DNA from: Urinicoccus massiliensis
Lineage (GTDB): Bacteria; Bacillota; Clostridia; Tissierellales; Peptoniphilaceae
NCBI RefSeq assembly: GCF_900120405.1
Contig: NZ_LT635493.1
Coordinates: forward strand, 85,881-149,880
Length of the DNA stretch: 64,000 nucleotides
Direction of reading: 5' to 3'
A program made the translations under genes and the position numbers. The number at the start of each line of letters is the position of its first letter. Position 1 is the stretch's first letter. The notes under the pieces are model-generated. The model worked only from the letters and a program-made list of their open reading frames with translations, had not been told where the DNA came from and did no database searches. This document shows, in pieces, positions 1-8,166 of this stretch.

Positions 1-51
1 CATCCGTTTATAGATGGTGGCTTTTTTCTTTTTTGACCATGGCCATTTCAT
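1..51 (-). CDS. N-terminus of a gene cut by the window edge
   Basis: An ATG at position 51 follows a GGGGG ribosome-binding run 8 nt upstream and opens a frame that stays open to the window edge (17 codons, Lys-rich, beginning MKWPWSKKKK). It starts 12 bp after the vanW stop codon and reads the same way, so it is probably the next gene of that operon. Too little is visible to name a product; a short leader peptide cannot be excluded. Confidence 0.4.
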   Translation of the reverse strand, partial: MKWPWSKKKKATIYKRM

Positions 52-63
52 CTTTCTTGCCCC

Positions 64-1434
64 CTATTCATCGTCTCGGTTTTTATCTCCTCCACCGGAC
101 CTTGTCCCTACCAAAAGGACCCGGTCTCGGCCAATATAATTGGACGTGGAAATTTGCTTCTTTTCAAGAACTTCCCCATCCTTGATAATTTCTTTATAGG
201 TCCGATAGCTATACCCGCTACTGCCACTTTCTTTGACTTCTGTTTCCCCCTTGGCCAGGGAATCAGTATAGATGGTTTTTGTCCTGGGCTTACTAGTGGA
301 AACCAGTTTTGGAATGATTTTTACTTCATAGTCCTTGTCTTCTTTTGACCCAAAGACCTGGAAGGTCAAGTCACTTCCATCGGCTTGGGCCCTAATATAA
401 ATGGGGTGGTTGAAGTCATTTTGAAAGACTAGGTTTTTATGCCCTGTAGCTACAGCTGCATCGGTTCCATTTTTTACATAGCCTATGGGTCTGGAATGGC
501 TGTGTCTTTCAAGAATGTTGACATCTGCCCGAATCAGGGCATTGTAGAGGGTGGTGGATACTTGGCAGATGCCTCCCCCAACTCCCCGGTCAAATTCACC
601 GTTTCGAATGACTCCCGCCACCTTAAAACCGGCTTCCTTGGTAATTTGGTCCATCCTATCATTAAAGGAAATTTTTTCTCCAGGCTTTAGGATAGTGTGG
701 TCTAATTTTTCTGCCCCCAGGGCAATGTTAAACTTTCGATTTTTTTCACTACTGCCATAGTCGCTGGTAAATTCTCCCAAGATGGAGTCCATTTTTTCCA
801 AAGCCTTGGCTTGGACATCTGCCGGCCGATTAAAGACAGGAAGGTTAATGGCTTGGATCCCATCCCAATTTTCCAAGGCTTCCTTGGTTAGGTTGGTGTC
901 CAGGTAGCGCCCATCCCGATCTTGCACCAGGTGGACCTTGTTATCTTTCATGGAGAGCTGGGCGTCCCTTGCCAGGATAAAGAGGTCATCTGCCAGGCCA
1001 TGAAGGTAGTCGTCCAGCTTGTCCCCCCTAAAGGCTCCCTGGATGGGAAGGGGTTGGCGGAAGAGGCTATAAAAGGCAGCAAAAAAATCAGATCCCTTGT
1101 GGCCAGACCGACCAATTCCATAGGCCTGGTCCACCATGGCATCAATTTGATAGCTATAGCCCAAGTCTCTTAGGCTGGTGCGGTAGTGTTTGTCTTGGTA
1201 GGTCAGGTCTAGGGTCTTGTCCAGGTTGGCATCCAGACCTTCTTCCAGTTTCTTTTTGGCTTCTGCCTTGGTCATAGAGCCAAGGCCCAACTTTCCGACC
1301 CGGACTCCGGGATAGATTTTATCTGATTGATGAACAAGCAGGCCGTAGCCTAGGGCCAGGACTAGAAAGGCTAAAAAGATTAGGGCAATCTTTCTCCATA
1401 GGTTTCCTAGTAGCTTGTCTTTTATCCATTGCAT
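64..1434 (-). CDS. VanW family cell-surface protein
   Basis: A 456-residue membrane-anchored protein of the VanW/YoaR family. A basic N-terminus and one hydrophobic segment (about residues 14-35) give an uncleaved signal anchor. The middle (about 80-200) fits the peptidoglycan-binding-like domain usually found before VanW, and the VanW domain (about 235-370) carries the hallmark GGGICQVSTTLYNA. The C-terminus is polar and charged. The molecular activity of VanW proteins is not established; they occur in cell-envelope contexts and, in some enterococci, with vancomycin clusters. No van resistance genes are present here, so this is an ordinary envelope protein. The start overlaps the nth stop by 13 bp, implying translational coupling. 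Confidence 0.85.
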   Translation of the reverse strand: MQWIKDKLLGNLWRKIALIFLAFLVLALGYGLLVHQSDKIYPGVRVGKLGLGSMTKAEAKKKLEEGLDANLDKTLDLTYQDKHYRTSLRDLGYSYQIDAMVDQAYGIGRSGHKGSDFFAAFYSLFRQPLPIQGAFRGDKLDDYLHGLADDLFILARDAQLSMKDNKVHLVQDRDGRYLDTNLTKEALENWDGIQAINLPVFNRPADVQAKALEKMDSILGEFTSDYGSSEKNRKFNIALGAEKLDHTILKPGEKISFNDRMDQITKEAGFKVAGVIRNGEFDRGVGGGICQVSTTLYNALIRADVNILERHSHSRPIGYVKNGTDAAVATGHKNLVFQNDFNHPIYIRAQADGSDLTFQVFGSKEDKDYEVKIIPKLVSTSKPRTKTIYTDSLAKGETEVKESGSSGYSYRTYKEIIKDGEVLEKKQISTSNYIGRDRVLLVGTRSGGGDKNRDDE

Positions 1435-2087
1435 GTTTTCGACTCCTGGTTTTTATGATAATAGCGACAGACTTCTGTCAGGGGACAAATCTCGCACTTG
1501 GGGCTTCTTGAGGCACAAATTCTGCGACCCAAGAAGATGAGCAGGTGGTGGGTCTTGGTCCACCGATCTTTGGGGATGGCTTTTTGTAGCTGGACTTCTG
1601 TTTCCTCTACTGTCTTGGCCTTGGCCAGGCCTATCCGGTTGCTGGTCCGAAAGACATGGGTGTCTACGGCAATGGCATCTACTCCAAAACAAGTAGAGGC
1701 CACCACATTGGCAGTTTTTTGTCCCACCCCCGGAAGCTTGACCAACTCTTCAATGGTCTCCGGCACTTGGGACTGGTAGTCTTCTACTAAAATTTTTGCC
1801 GTAGCTATAATATTCTTGGCCTTGTTTTTATAAAATCCGCAAGACCGGATTAGGGGTTCCAGGCCCTGGACTCCCAGGTCCACAAAGTCTTGGGGGGTCT
1901 TGTATTTTTTATAAACTTCCTTGGTAACCATGTTGACCCGGACATCGGTACATTGGGCAGACAAAATGGTGGAAACCAGCATTTCAAAGGGATTGGACGC
2001 CACAAGTTCGGGTTTGGCATCCGGAAAGGTTTCTTCTAAGCGGTCTAAAATCCAGCTGACTTCTTTTTTGGTGAATTTTTTTGCCAA
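1422..2087 (-). CDS. nth: endonuclease III (DNA glycosylase/AP lyase)
   Basis: Base-excision-repair enzyme that removes oxidised pyrimidines and nicks at abasic sites. The 221-residue protein has the helix-hairpin-helix LPGVGQKTA with catalytic Lys124, the catalytic Asp142 in VDTH, and the C-terminal [4Fe-4S] loop Cys191-x6-Cys198-x2-Cys201-x5-Cys207, all at standard spacing. The start is TTG at 2087, chosen because AAGGAG lies 7 nt upstream and no ATG is available. It sits 4 bp downstream of queG and overlaps vanW, so the three are one transcription unit. Confidence 0.95.
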   Translation of the reverse strand: MAKKFTKKEVSWILDRLEETFPDAKPELVASNPFEMLVSTILSAQCTDVRVNMVTKEVYKKYKTPQDFVDLGVQGLEPLIRSCGFYKNKAKNIIATAKILVEDYQSQVPETIEELVKLPGVGQKTANVVASTCFGVDAIAVDTHVFRTSNRIGLAKAKTVEETEVQLQKAIPKDRWTKTHHLLIFLGRRICASRSPKCEICPLTEVCRYYHKNQESKTCNG

Positions 2088-2091
2088 TGGT

Positions 2092-2976
2092 CTACTCCTT
2101 ACTTTTCCGGGCCCAATAGGCCTCTACAGACTTAAAATTTTCCATCCATTGTTTCTTTCCCCGCCAGGCCCCAGTTAGGTGGCCATATCTTTTTTTAAAC
2201 TCCCGGTTGGACAGGTCTTGAATTTCTTCCTTACTGATTCCCCGGTCCACCACTTGTTCCATACGGGTCAGGGGAACTGCTTTATTTTTCGGACAAATCT
2301 CCTGGCAGACATCACAGCCATAGAGCCTGGGCCCCACTTGGCCGGGACTTGTTTCTATGGTTTGGGTTTGGTAGGAAAGACAAGCCCCGGGGTCCAGGAT
2401 GCCCCCACCCTTTAGGGCTCCTCCTGGGCAGGCTTTTATGCAAAGATTGCAGGAACCACAGGTCCCTTTCTCTTCCTTGTCATAGGGGAAGATTTTTTCT
2501 GTTAATATTAGGCCCAGGGCCAGGTAGGTCCCATAGACTGGGTGGATGAGGGCTGTATTTTTCCCAATATAACCCAGGCCGGCCCTTTGGGCAAAGGCCC
2601 TTTCCATCAAGGGATGGGAATCCACTAGGACCTTGGCCTGGTCTTCCAGTTCTAAAATTCCACAAAGCTTATTTCCCGCTTCTTTTAAGAGGAAATGGTA
2701 GTCTGGAATCCGACTGATCCCCGCCAGAAGTCCCTGGCCTTTTTTAAGTTGAATGGGCCGGGTCTTGGTGTTGATACCAAAAACCAGAACACTCTTTACC
2801 GGACTGTATTGCAGAGAAGGATCCAATCTTTCTTCAATGTTTTGTCCCTCGTATTTACACAGGCCAAAATGAGCCTGCCGGTCCAATAGGTAGGCTTTTT
2901 CCTCTTTCAAGGCTGTCCCGGGACAAAAGCCCAAAACATCCAGGCCACATTTTTTCAAGACTTGATTCCGATCCAT
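2092..2976 (-). CDS. queG: epoxyqueuosine reductase (short form)
   Basis: Catalyses the last step of queuosine synthesis in tRNA, reducing epoxyqueuosine with a cobalamin cofactor and two [4Fe-4S] clusters. Both ferredoxin-like motifs are visible: CGSCNLCIKACPGG (about residue 170) and GCDVCQEICPKN (about 220), together with the family stretch RAGLGYIGKN. At 294 residues it lacks the C-terminal HEAT-repeat extension seen in many longer QueG proteins, like other short firmicute forms. ATG start behind GGAGG. A queT-like transporter lies in the right host block, consistent with use of queuosine precursors. Confidence 0.88.
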   Translation of the reverse strand: MDRNQVLKKCGLDVLGFCPGTALKEEKAYLLDRQAHFGLCKYEGQNIEERLDPSLQYSPVKSVLVFGINTKTRPIQLKKGQGLLAGISRIPDYHFLLKEAGNKLCGILELEDQAKVLVDSHPLMERAFAQRAGLGYIGKNTALIHPVYGTYLALGLILTEKIFPYDKEEKGTCGSCNLCIKACPGGALKGGGILDPGACLSYQTQTIETSPGQVGPRLYGCDVCQEICPKNKAVPLTRMEQVVDRGISKEEIQDLSNREFKKRYGHLTGAWRGKKQWMENFKSVEAYWARKSKE

Positions 2977-3038
2977 TTTTTCCTCCGTCCTTCTATTATA
3001 CTGGATATAGCTTGGGATTTAAACGGACTGGGCAAAAT

Positions 3039-3081
3039 AAAAAGAATAAATTCCCAAGAAGCTTGGAATTTATTCTTTTTT
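3039..3081. terminator. bidirectional terminator between queG and phaC
   Basis: Arms AAAGAATAAATTCC (3041-3054) and its complement (3065-3078) form a 14-bp stem with a 10-nt loop, flanked by A and T runs. It closes the minus-strand phaJEC operon. Confidence 0.8.
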
Positions 3082-3112
3082 GTATTCTTTAAAACTTTTC
3101 CTTTAAGGTACT

Positions 3113-4177
3113 TTATTTCCGTTCATTTAAGAAGTCGTTAATCTTAGGTGCAACTTCTCTTTGGCTACGTCCACTGACAAAGATTCCAATATGGCCTGTG
3201 TTAAATTCTGCTAGTTCCTTGTCCTTGGATCCTACTGCATCCATAATGGGTCTAGTAGCTGCTGGTGGTACTTGGTTGTCCTTTTGACCTAAAATAACCA
3301 GGATTGGACAGGTGATTTTCTTTAAGTCTACCTCTTGACCTTCCAGCTTATACTCTCCCTTATAGAGGGCATTCTTGTGGTACATTTCTTCTGTAAATTC
3401 TCGAATAGTAGCTCCTGCTTGGCCGGGAGAATCAAAAATCCATTGTTCCATCCTCATGAAGTTCGCCATCTTCATGGGGTCATCTAGGTCTGGAATCAAG
3501 TTGATATACTTGCCAACAGCCAGGTCAAAGGGTTTTAACATTAAGAAACCTGCATTCATAAAGTCTCCAGGAACAACTCCATAGGCTTCTGCTGCCTTAC
3601 CCATATTTAGGTATTTACCCCACTTAAAGAGGAGGCCATCATCGGTAGAGAAGTCAAGAGGAGTAACTAGAGTTACTAGGTTCTTAATCTTGTCTTGGTT
3701 CAAGGCTGTATAAATCAAGGAGAAGGTACCCCCTTGGCAAACACCTAAGAGGTTGACCTTGTCAATTTTCTTTTCTTTTAAAATGAAGTCCACACAACTG
3801 TCAATATAGCCGTTGATATAGTCTCCCATTGTTAGGTATTGGTCTTCTTGGGTTGGGTAGCCCCAGTCGATAATATAGATATCTTGACCGCCATCTAAGA
3901 GCTTACGGATCAAGGACCGGTCTTCTTGAATATCCATCATATATTGCTTGTTCACTAGGGCATAAACAATCAAAATAGGATACTTGTTGGGGTCTTTTAC
4001 CCGAGGACTATAGTGGTAGAGCTTCATCTTATCCATTTCAAAAACCAATTCTTTTTCAGTTTCATTGGAGCCTGAATAGTCTACATCCATCATGGTGGTT
4101 AATCCAGCTAAGATTTTTTGTTGGCTTTCAAAAAGTTTTTCCATACTATCCATCATTGTTTCATTCAAGTTTTCCAA
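3113..4177 (-). CDS. phaC: class III polyhydroxyalkanoate synthase, catalytic subunit
   Basis: Polymerises (R)-3-hydroxyacyl-CoA into polyhydroxyalkanoate granules together with PhaE. The 354-residue alpha/beta-hydrolase has the lipase-like box GVCQGG with nucleophile Cys147, Asp300 in LGQKDNQVPP and His329 in NTGHIG, the expected catalytic triad; length and spacing match class III PhaC, which is shorter than class I. TTG start with GGAGG 7 nt upstream. The gene lies 11 bp after phaE, and the required PhaE partner is present, which makes the class III assignment firm. It is the last gene of phaJEC, before a strong terminator. Confidence 0.93.
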   Translation of the reverse strand: MENLNETMMDSMEKLFESQQKILAGLTTMMDVDYSGSNETEKELVFEMDKMKLYHYSPRVKDPNKYPILIVYALVNKQYMMDIQEDRSLIRKLLDGGQDIYIIDWGYPTQEDQYLTMGDYINGYIDSCVDFILKEKKIDKVNLLGVCQGGTFSLIYTALNQDKIKNLVTLVTPLDFSTDDGLLFKWGKYLNMGKAAEAYGVVPGDFMNAGFLMLKPFDLAVGKYINLIPDLDDPMKMANFMRMEQWIFDSPGQAGATIREFTEEMYHKNALYKGEYKLEGQEVDLKKITCPILVILGQKDNQVPPAATRPIMDAVGSKDKELAEFNTGHIGIFVSGRSQREVAPKINDFLNERK

Positions 4178-4188
4178 AACTTCTCCTC

Positions 4189-5289
4189 CTATTTATCTGT
4201 AGTGGTGGCTGTAGTTTTGCGAGTTCGAGTAGCCGGTTTTGCTGGCTTTTCTTCTTGCTTTTCACCCTTTATTTCTTCCAGTTCTTTCTTAAGGCTGCGT
4301 ACTTCTTTTTTCAAGTCATAGACTGTCTTGTAAAGACTGTTTATATCTGTTTTTAAGGCTACAGGTAGGGGACTTAATTGCATTTCTAAAATTTTATCAT
4401 TGGCAATTTTAAAGTCCATGGCAGCTTCCATATAGGTACTCAGTAGTTTAGAAAATTCATCAGAATAGAAAAGACCATCAAAAGCCTTGTCTAAAGAAGA
4501 CCGCCAAAGTTCATAGAATTCTTCCATGGTCTTGGGTTGTTCTCCTTCTTGAACTCTTTCCAGAGCCTCTTCATAAACATCCAGAGTATTTTTATTGGCC
4601 AGGATTAAAATTCTAGCTACAAGTTCCATTTGGTAACTAACCATTTTGATAAAACGATCTGTTGCCTTTAAAATTTCTTCTTGTTTTTGTCCAGAAATTC
4701 CCATAGCTGGTAGGTCTAGGATTCGACTGATTGTGTTAGAATAGTCTTTTTGCCATTCTTCAAAGAAGTCTAAAAATCCTTCGGGATCCTTATAAATCCC
4801 CTTCATAAAGGCATCCATTAGGGGACGGAAATTATCCATCCAGGGTTCATAGAAGTAGGTGAAGGACTTTTCCATATTCTTCCCTAACTTCATGGTTTGC
4901 TTCCACATTTCTGCCAAGTCATTGGGTAGGAAGGGGAGATAGATTTCTTCTAAATACTTTCCACTTTTTTCCATCCATCCCTTGATGATATTTTCCATAT
5001 TTTTTTCTTTAGGTTGGATACTTTGATCGATAAAGCTTTTGTAAGCTTCATACATATTGTAGTAAACTTCGGAAGCCTTGGTCATTTTATCCCAAACTTC
5101 CTTAGGACTTCCTGTGTAGTCAGCAAAGGCCTTAAAGTTTGGTTGGTCCCACCACTTCCATAAATCTTTAAATTCTTCCATGGACCCCCATTGGTTCTTG
5201 GTGGCTTCTTGGGTCATTTCTTTCCACTCTTCCATTAATTTCTTTTGTGCGTCCAAATAGTCTGCAAACATATTATTCATAAAATTCAC
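4189..5289 (-). CDS. phaE: class III polyhydroxyalkanoate synthase, PhaE subunit
   Basis: Non-catalytic partner of class III PhaC, needed for polymerase activity and granule association. The 366-residue protein is rich in Trp, Lys and Glu and starts with the amphipathic region typical of PhaE. A heptad-like coiled coil occupies about residues 305-345, followed by a Lys/Thr/Ala-rich tail (KPATRTRKTTATTT) that resembles granule- or DNA-binding tails of phasin-like proteins. GTG start at 5289 behind AGGAGG; an in-frame ATG three codons later is the alternative. It sits between phaJ and phaC with gaps of about 11 bp. Confidence 0.88.
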   Translation of the reverse strand: MNFMNNMFADYLDAQKKLMEEWKEMTQEATKNQWGSMEEFKDLWKWWDQPNFKAFADYTGSPKEVWDKMTKASEVYYNMYEAYKSFIDQSIQPKEKNMENIIKGWMEKSGKYLEEIYLPFLPNDLAEMWKQTMKLGKNMEKSFTYFYEPWMDNFRPLMDAFMKGIYKDPEGFLDFFEEWQKDYSNTISRILDLPAMGISGQKQEEILKATDRFIKMVSYQMELVARILILANKNTLDVYEEALERVQEGEQPKTMEEFYELWRSSLDKAFDGLFYSDEFSKLLSTYMEAAMDFKIANDKILEMQLSPLPVALKTDINSLYKTVYDLKKEVRSLKKELEEIKGEKQEEKPAKPATRTRKTTATTTDK

Positions 5290-5300
5290 GTTCTATCCTC

Positions 5301-5726
5301 CTAGTCTTTTTTTACAAGTGCTTCTCCAGTAATTACTTTCTTTCCATCTTGGTTGACAACCACAGTTTCAAAGAAAATCATGTGCTTGTCATCTCTTTTT
5401 TTCACAACCTTTACTCTGGCTGTAATTTCATCACCTATATGAACTGGAGCTAGGAAATTTAATGTTTGGGACATATATATGGTGTTTACGCCAGGTAACT
5501 TTGTTCCAAGAACTGCTGAAATTAATGATGCTCCAATGATGCCATGGGCAATTCTTTTTTTAAAGATAGTTTTTCCTGCAAATTCTTCATCTAGATGAAG
5601 AGGATTGGTGTCTAGGGAGACTTCACTGAATTTCTGAATGTCTTCCTCTGTAACAACTTTTGAAATCTCTGCTTCATCGCCGATTTTAATTTCATCGTAC
5701 ATTTTTTCTACATAGTTTACACTCAC
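5301..5726 (-). CDS. phaJ: MaoC-like (R)-specific enoyl-CoA hydratase
   Basis: A 141-residue single hot-dog-fold MaoC protein expected to hydrate crotonyl-CoA to (R)-3-hydroxybutyryl-CoA, the monomer used by PhaEC. The hydratase-2 motif is clear: the Asp of SLDTNPLHLDEEFA and the His of IAHGIIGASLIS. GTG start behind AAGGGGAG. It is the first gene of phaJ-phaE-phaC. A possible -10 (TATACT on the minus strand, 5774-5779) lies about 50 bp upstream, but I see no good -35. Because no phaA or phaB is near, supply through PhaJ from the butyrate pathway is the simplest route (inference). Confidence 0.87.
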   Translation of the reverse strand: MSVNYVEKMYDEIKIGDEAEISKVVTEEDIQKFSEVSLDTNPLHLDEEFAGKTIFKKRIAHGIIGASLISAVLGTKLPGVNTIYMSQTLNFLAPVHIGDEITARVKVVKKRDDKHMIFFETVVVNQDGKKVITGEALVKKD

Positions 5727-5845
5727 TACTGTCTCCCCTTCTTTCTTTTTAATCTTCCGACTATCTTATCCATAGTATACCCTATTTGGAATCTTTTATT
5801 TCTTTATTTTGATAAATCATCATAAAACTTTGTTCATAATTTTAT

Positions 5846-5870
5846 ACAAAAAAACCTGCCTAGGCAGGTT
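5846..5870 (-). terminator. terminator of the tRNA-Pro pair
   Basis: Perfect palindrome AACCTGCC-TA-GGCAGGTT (5853-5870), followed on the minus strand by a T run. It lies 20 bp downstream of the tRNA-Pro(CGG) 3' end. Confidence 0.8.
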
Positions 5871-5890
5871 TCTCTTATTTTCTTTAAATT

Positions 5891-5967
5891 TGGTCGGAGT
5901 GAGAGGATTTGAACCTCCGGCCTCATGATCCCGAATCATGCGCGCTACCAAACTGCGCTACACCCCG
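5891..5967 (-). tRNA. tRNA-Pro (CGG)
   Basis: 77-nt cloverleaf with 3' CCA encoded. The anticodon loop is TTCGGGA on a CATGA/TCATG stem, giving anticodon CGG for CCG codons. Acceptor CGGGGTG pairs with the 3' side with minor wobble. Confidence 0.93.
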
Positions 5968-5976
5968 TAAAAAAAA

Positions 5977-6053
5977 TGGTCGGGGTGAAAGGATTCGAAC
6001 CTTCGACCCCATGGTCCCAAACCATGTGCGCTACCAAACTGCGCTACACCCCG
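5977..6053 (-). tRNA. tRNA-Pro (TGG)
   Basis: 77-nt cloverleaf with encoded CCA. Anticodon loop TTTGGGA on a CATGG/CCATG stem gives anticodon TGG. It shares its acceptor and D arm with the neighbouring tRNA-Pro(CGG) 9 bp away, indicating tandem duplication followed by anticodon change. Confidence 0.94.
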
Positions 6054-6263
6054 ACGAAATTTAAATGTAGTTTTCCGAGCAATCTTCTATATTATAGCAA
6101 AACTTTCTCACTCTTGCAAGTTTTTTTACCTATCTTAAAAAGATTTCTTGGCAAGAAGTTTTTAAGATCATTTATTATCTTACCTTATTTAGGGAAAAAT
6201 TGCAATTCCTTTCTTGCCCTGAAAAGGGACTTTTCCCAAGCTTATGGCTTTTATATAGAGATA

Positions 6264-6293
6264 AAAAGATACAGGGTTTCCCCTGTATCTTTC
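6264..6293 (-). terminator. terminator of bcd-etfB-etfA
   Basis: Arms AAAGATACAGGG (6265-6276) and CCCTGTATCTTT (6281-6292) with a TTTC loop and a T run on the minus strand, 19 bp beyond the etfA stop. Confidence 0.8.
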
Positions 6294-6311
6294 AAGCTCC
6301 ATAATAAATCA

Positions 6312-7322
6312 TTAATCGATTTCTTCTTTAAGGGCTTTTTCTTTTTGGTATTCTTCAATTAACTTAGGAACAATGGCATTTAAGTCTCCTACGATTCCTA
6401 GATCAGCTACATCAAAGATTGGTGCAGTGTCATTTTTGTTAATTGCAATGATTAAGTCAGATTCTTCCATACCGGCTAAATGTTGGATGGCTCCGGAAAT
6501 ACCAAAGGCAAAGTAAAGGTCTGGACGAACTGTCTTACCTGTTTGACCAACTTGACGATCTTTTTCGATCCAGCCAGCATCAACAGTTGCACGGGAAGTG
6601 GAAACTTCTCCGCCAAGTTCTTCAGCCAATTGTTGTAATTGTTTGAATCCTTCTGGTCCACCAATTCCACGACCACCGGATACAAGGATGTTTGCTTCGG
6701 TAATGTCTTTTTTCTTTTCTTCTTCTTTTGCGATTTCACGAACAGTTACGTTCATGTCTGCATCAGAGAATTCAACTTTTTCTTCGATGAGTTCACCCTT
6801 ACGGTCATGGTCTGTAGCCAGGGGAGTCATTACGCCTGGACGTACTGTGGCCATTTGTGGACGGTGTTCTTCACAAAGAATGGTTGCCATTAAGTTTCCG
6901 CCGAAAGCTGGACGAGTCATCATAAGGTTTTTAGATTCTTCGTCGATTTCAAGGCTGGTACAGTCTGCTGTTAAACCGGTGTGGATTCTTGCAGCAAGTC
7001 TTGGTGCAAGGTCACGACCGATGGAAGTTGCTCCGTAAAGAACAATTTCAGGGTCATATTTTTCAGTAATTTGGAAAATAGCTTTTGCATAGGGTTCTGT
7101 TACATATTCTTTTAGCATTGGGTCATCTACTACGATAACTTTATCTGCCCCATGATGAAACAAAACATCTGCTTGGCCCTTGATGTTGTCGCCAAGTAAC
7201 ATAGCTACAACTTCTTGACCTAAATCTTTTGCAAGTTCGTTGGCCTTACCTAAAAGTTCGATCCCAACTTTTTGCAATACGCCGTCTCTTTGTTCTGCAA
7301 AGACAAATACATTTTTACTCAT
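6312..7322 (-). CDS. etfA: electron transfer flavoprotein alpha subunit
   Basis: 336-residue FAD-binding EtfA. The C-terminal FAD domain has GGRGIGG (about residue 213), SRATVDAGW, the RQVGQTGKTVRPDLY stretch and GISGAIQHLAGM, all family hallmarks; the N-terminal domain packs on EtfB. With EtfB and Bcd it forms the complex that reduces crotonyl-CoA and, in anaerobic butyrate producers, can bifurcate electrons to ferredoxin. The gene order bcd-etfB-etfA with 22-27 bp gaps fits that role. Last gene of the operon, followed by a terminator. Confidence 0.94.
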   Translation of the reverse strand: MSKNVFVFAEQRDGVLQKVGIELLGKANELAKDLGQEVVAMLLGDNIKGQADVLFHHGADKVIVVDDPMLKEYVTEPYAKAIFQITEKYDPEIVLYGATSIGRDLAPRLAARIHTGLTADCTSLEIDEESKNLMMTRPAFGGNLMATILCEEHRPQMATVRPGVMTPLATDHDRKGELIEEKVEFSDADMNVTVREIAKEEEKKKDITEANILVSGGRGIGGPEGFKQLQQLAEELGGEVSTSRATVDAGWIEKDRQVGQTGKTVRPDLYFAFGISGAIQHLAGMEESDLIIAINKNDTAPIFDVADLGIVGDLNAIVPKLIEEYQKEKALKEEID

Positions 7323-7349
7323 TTTATCACGCTCCTATTGGTTCGACTC

Positions 7350-8144
7350 TTAGATAATATATTTTTCTTTCATCTTAGCGATGATAGCACGTGCTGCTTC
7401 TTCCGGTGATAAGTCTTCTAACTTGACGCCGGCACCCTTACCTTGTTTTGGATAGGATTTCTTAACCTTTGTTGGAGAACCCTTAAGTCCAATATTTGCA
7501 AGATCAAGGTGGTCTTTAATATCTTCGAGACCCCAAACCTTCAGTTCGTGTTTGTAGGCATCAAAAATTCCACCAACAGTCATGTATCTTGGTTCTGCCA
7601 GTTCAGTTAAGGCAGTTACAAGACATGGTGTCTTTACATCAATGATGTGGTAACGGTCTTCAAATTGACGTTTTACAGTTACAGTATCTCCATTTACAGA
7701 TAGGTCTTCTGCATAGGTTACTTGAGGAATATTCAAGTGTTCTGCAATTTGTGGACCAACTTGTGCTGTATCCCCATCAATTGCTTGACGACCAGTGATG
7801 ATTAGGTCATAGTCTCCAATAGTTTCTAGAGCGCCTGCAATAGTACAGGAAGTTGCCCATGTATCTGCTCCACCGAAAGCACGGTCTGTTAATAGGATTG
7901 CTTCGTCAGCGCCCATAGCTAAAGCTTCTCTTAAAGCATCTTCAGCTTGTGGGGGTCCCATGGATAGGATTGTTACATGAGTATCTGGGTTTTGGTCTTT
8001 AATTCTAAGTGCTGTTTCAATAGCTGCCTTATCATCTGGGTTGATGATACTTGGAACCCCTTCACGAATTAATGTGTTTGTTTTTGGGTCCAAACGCACT
8101 TCTGTTGTATCTGGTACTTGTTTTACACAAACAATTATTTTCAT
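7350..8144 (-). CDS. etfB: electron transfer flavoprotein beta subunit
   Basis: 264-residue EtfB, the partner that binds the AMP or second FAD at the NADH-oxidising site. Visible family features are MKIIVCVKQVPDT at the start, the loop GADEAILLTDRAFGGADT, and the signature GRQAIDGDTAQVGPQIAEHL, which is well conserved in EtfB. It lies between bcd (22 bp upstream) and etfA. Presence in a butyrate-type operon rather than with a membrane quinone reductase suggests the bifurcating type (inference; the diagnostic residues would need alignment). Confidence 0.94.
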   Translation of the reverse strand: MKIIVCVKQVPDTTEVRLDPKTNTLIREGVPSIINPDDKAAIETALRIKDQNPDTHVTILSMGPPQAEDALREALAMGADEAILLTDRAFGGADTWATSCTIAGALETIGDYDLIITGRQAIDGDTAQVGPQIAEHLNIPQVTYAEDLSVNGDTVTVKRQFEDRYHIIDVKTPCLVTALTELAEPRYMTVGGIFDAYKHELKVWGLEDIKDHLDLANIGLKGSPTKVKKSYPKQGKGAGVKLEDLSPEEAARAIIAKMKEKYII

Positions 8145-8166
8145 AGTTTAACCTCCAATTAGTCTC

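Noticed and set aside
64..1434. vancomycin resistance from VanW
   Set aside because: VanW-family proteins are common in these bacteria and no vanHAX-type ligase or dehydrogenase genes are present.
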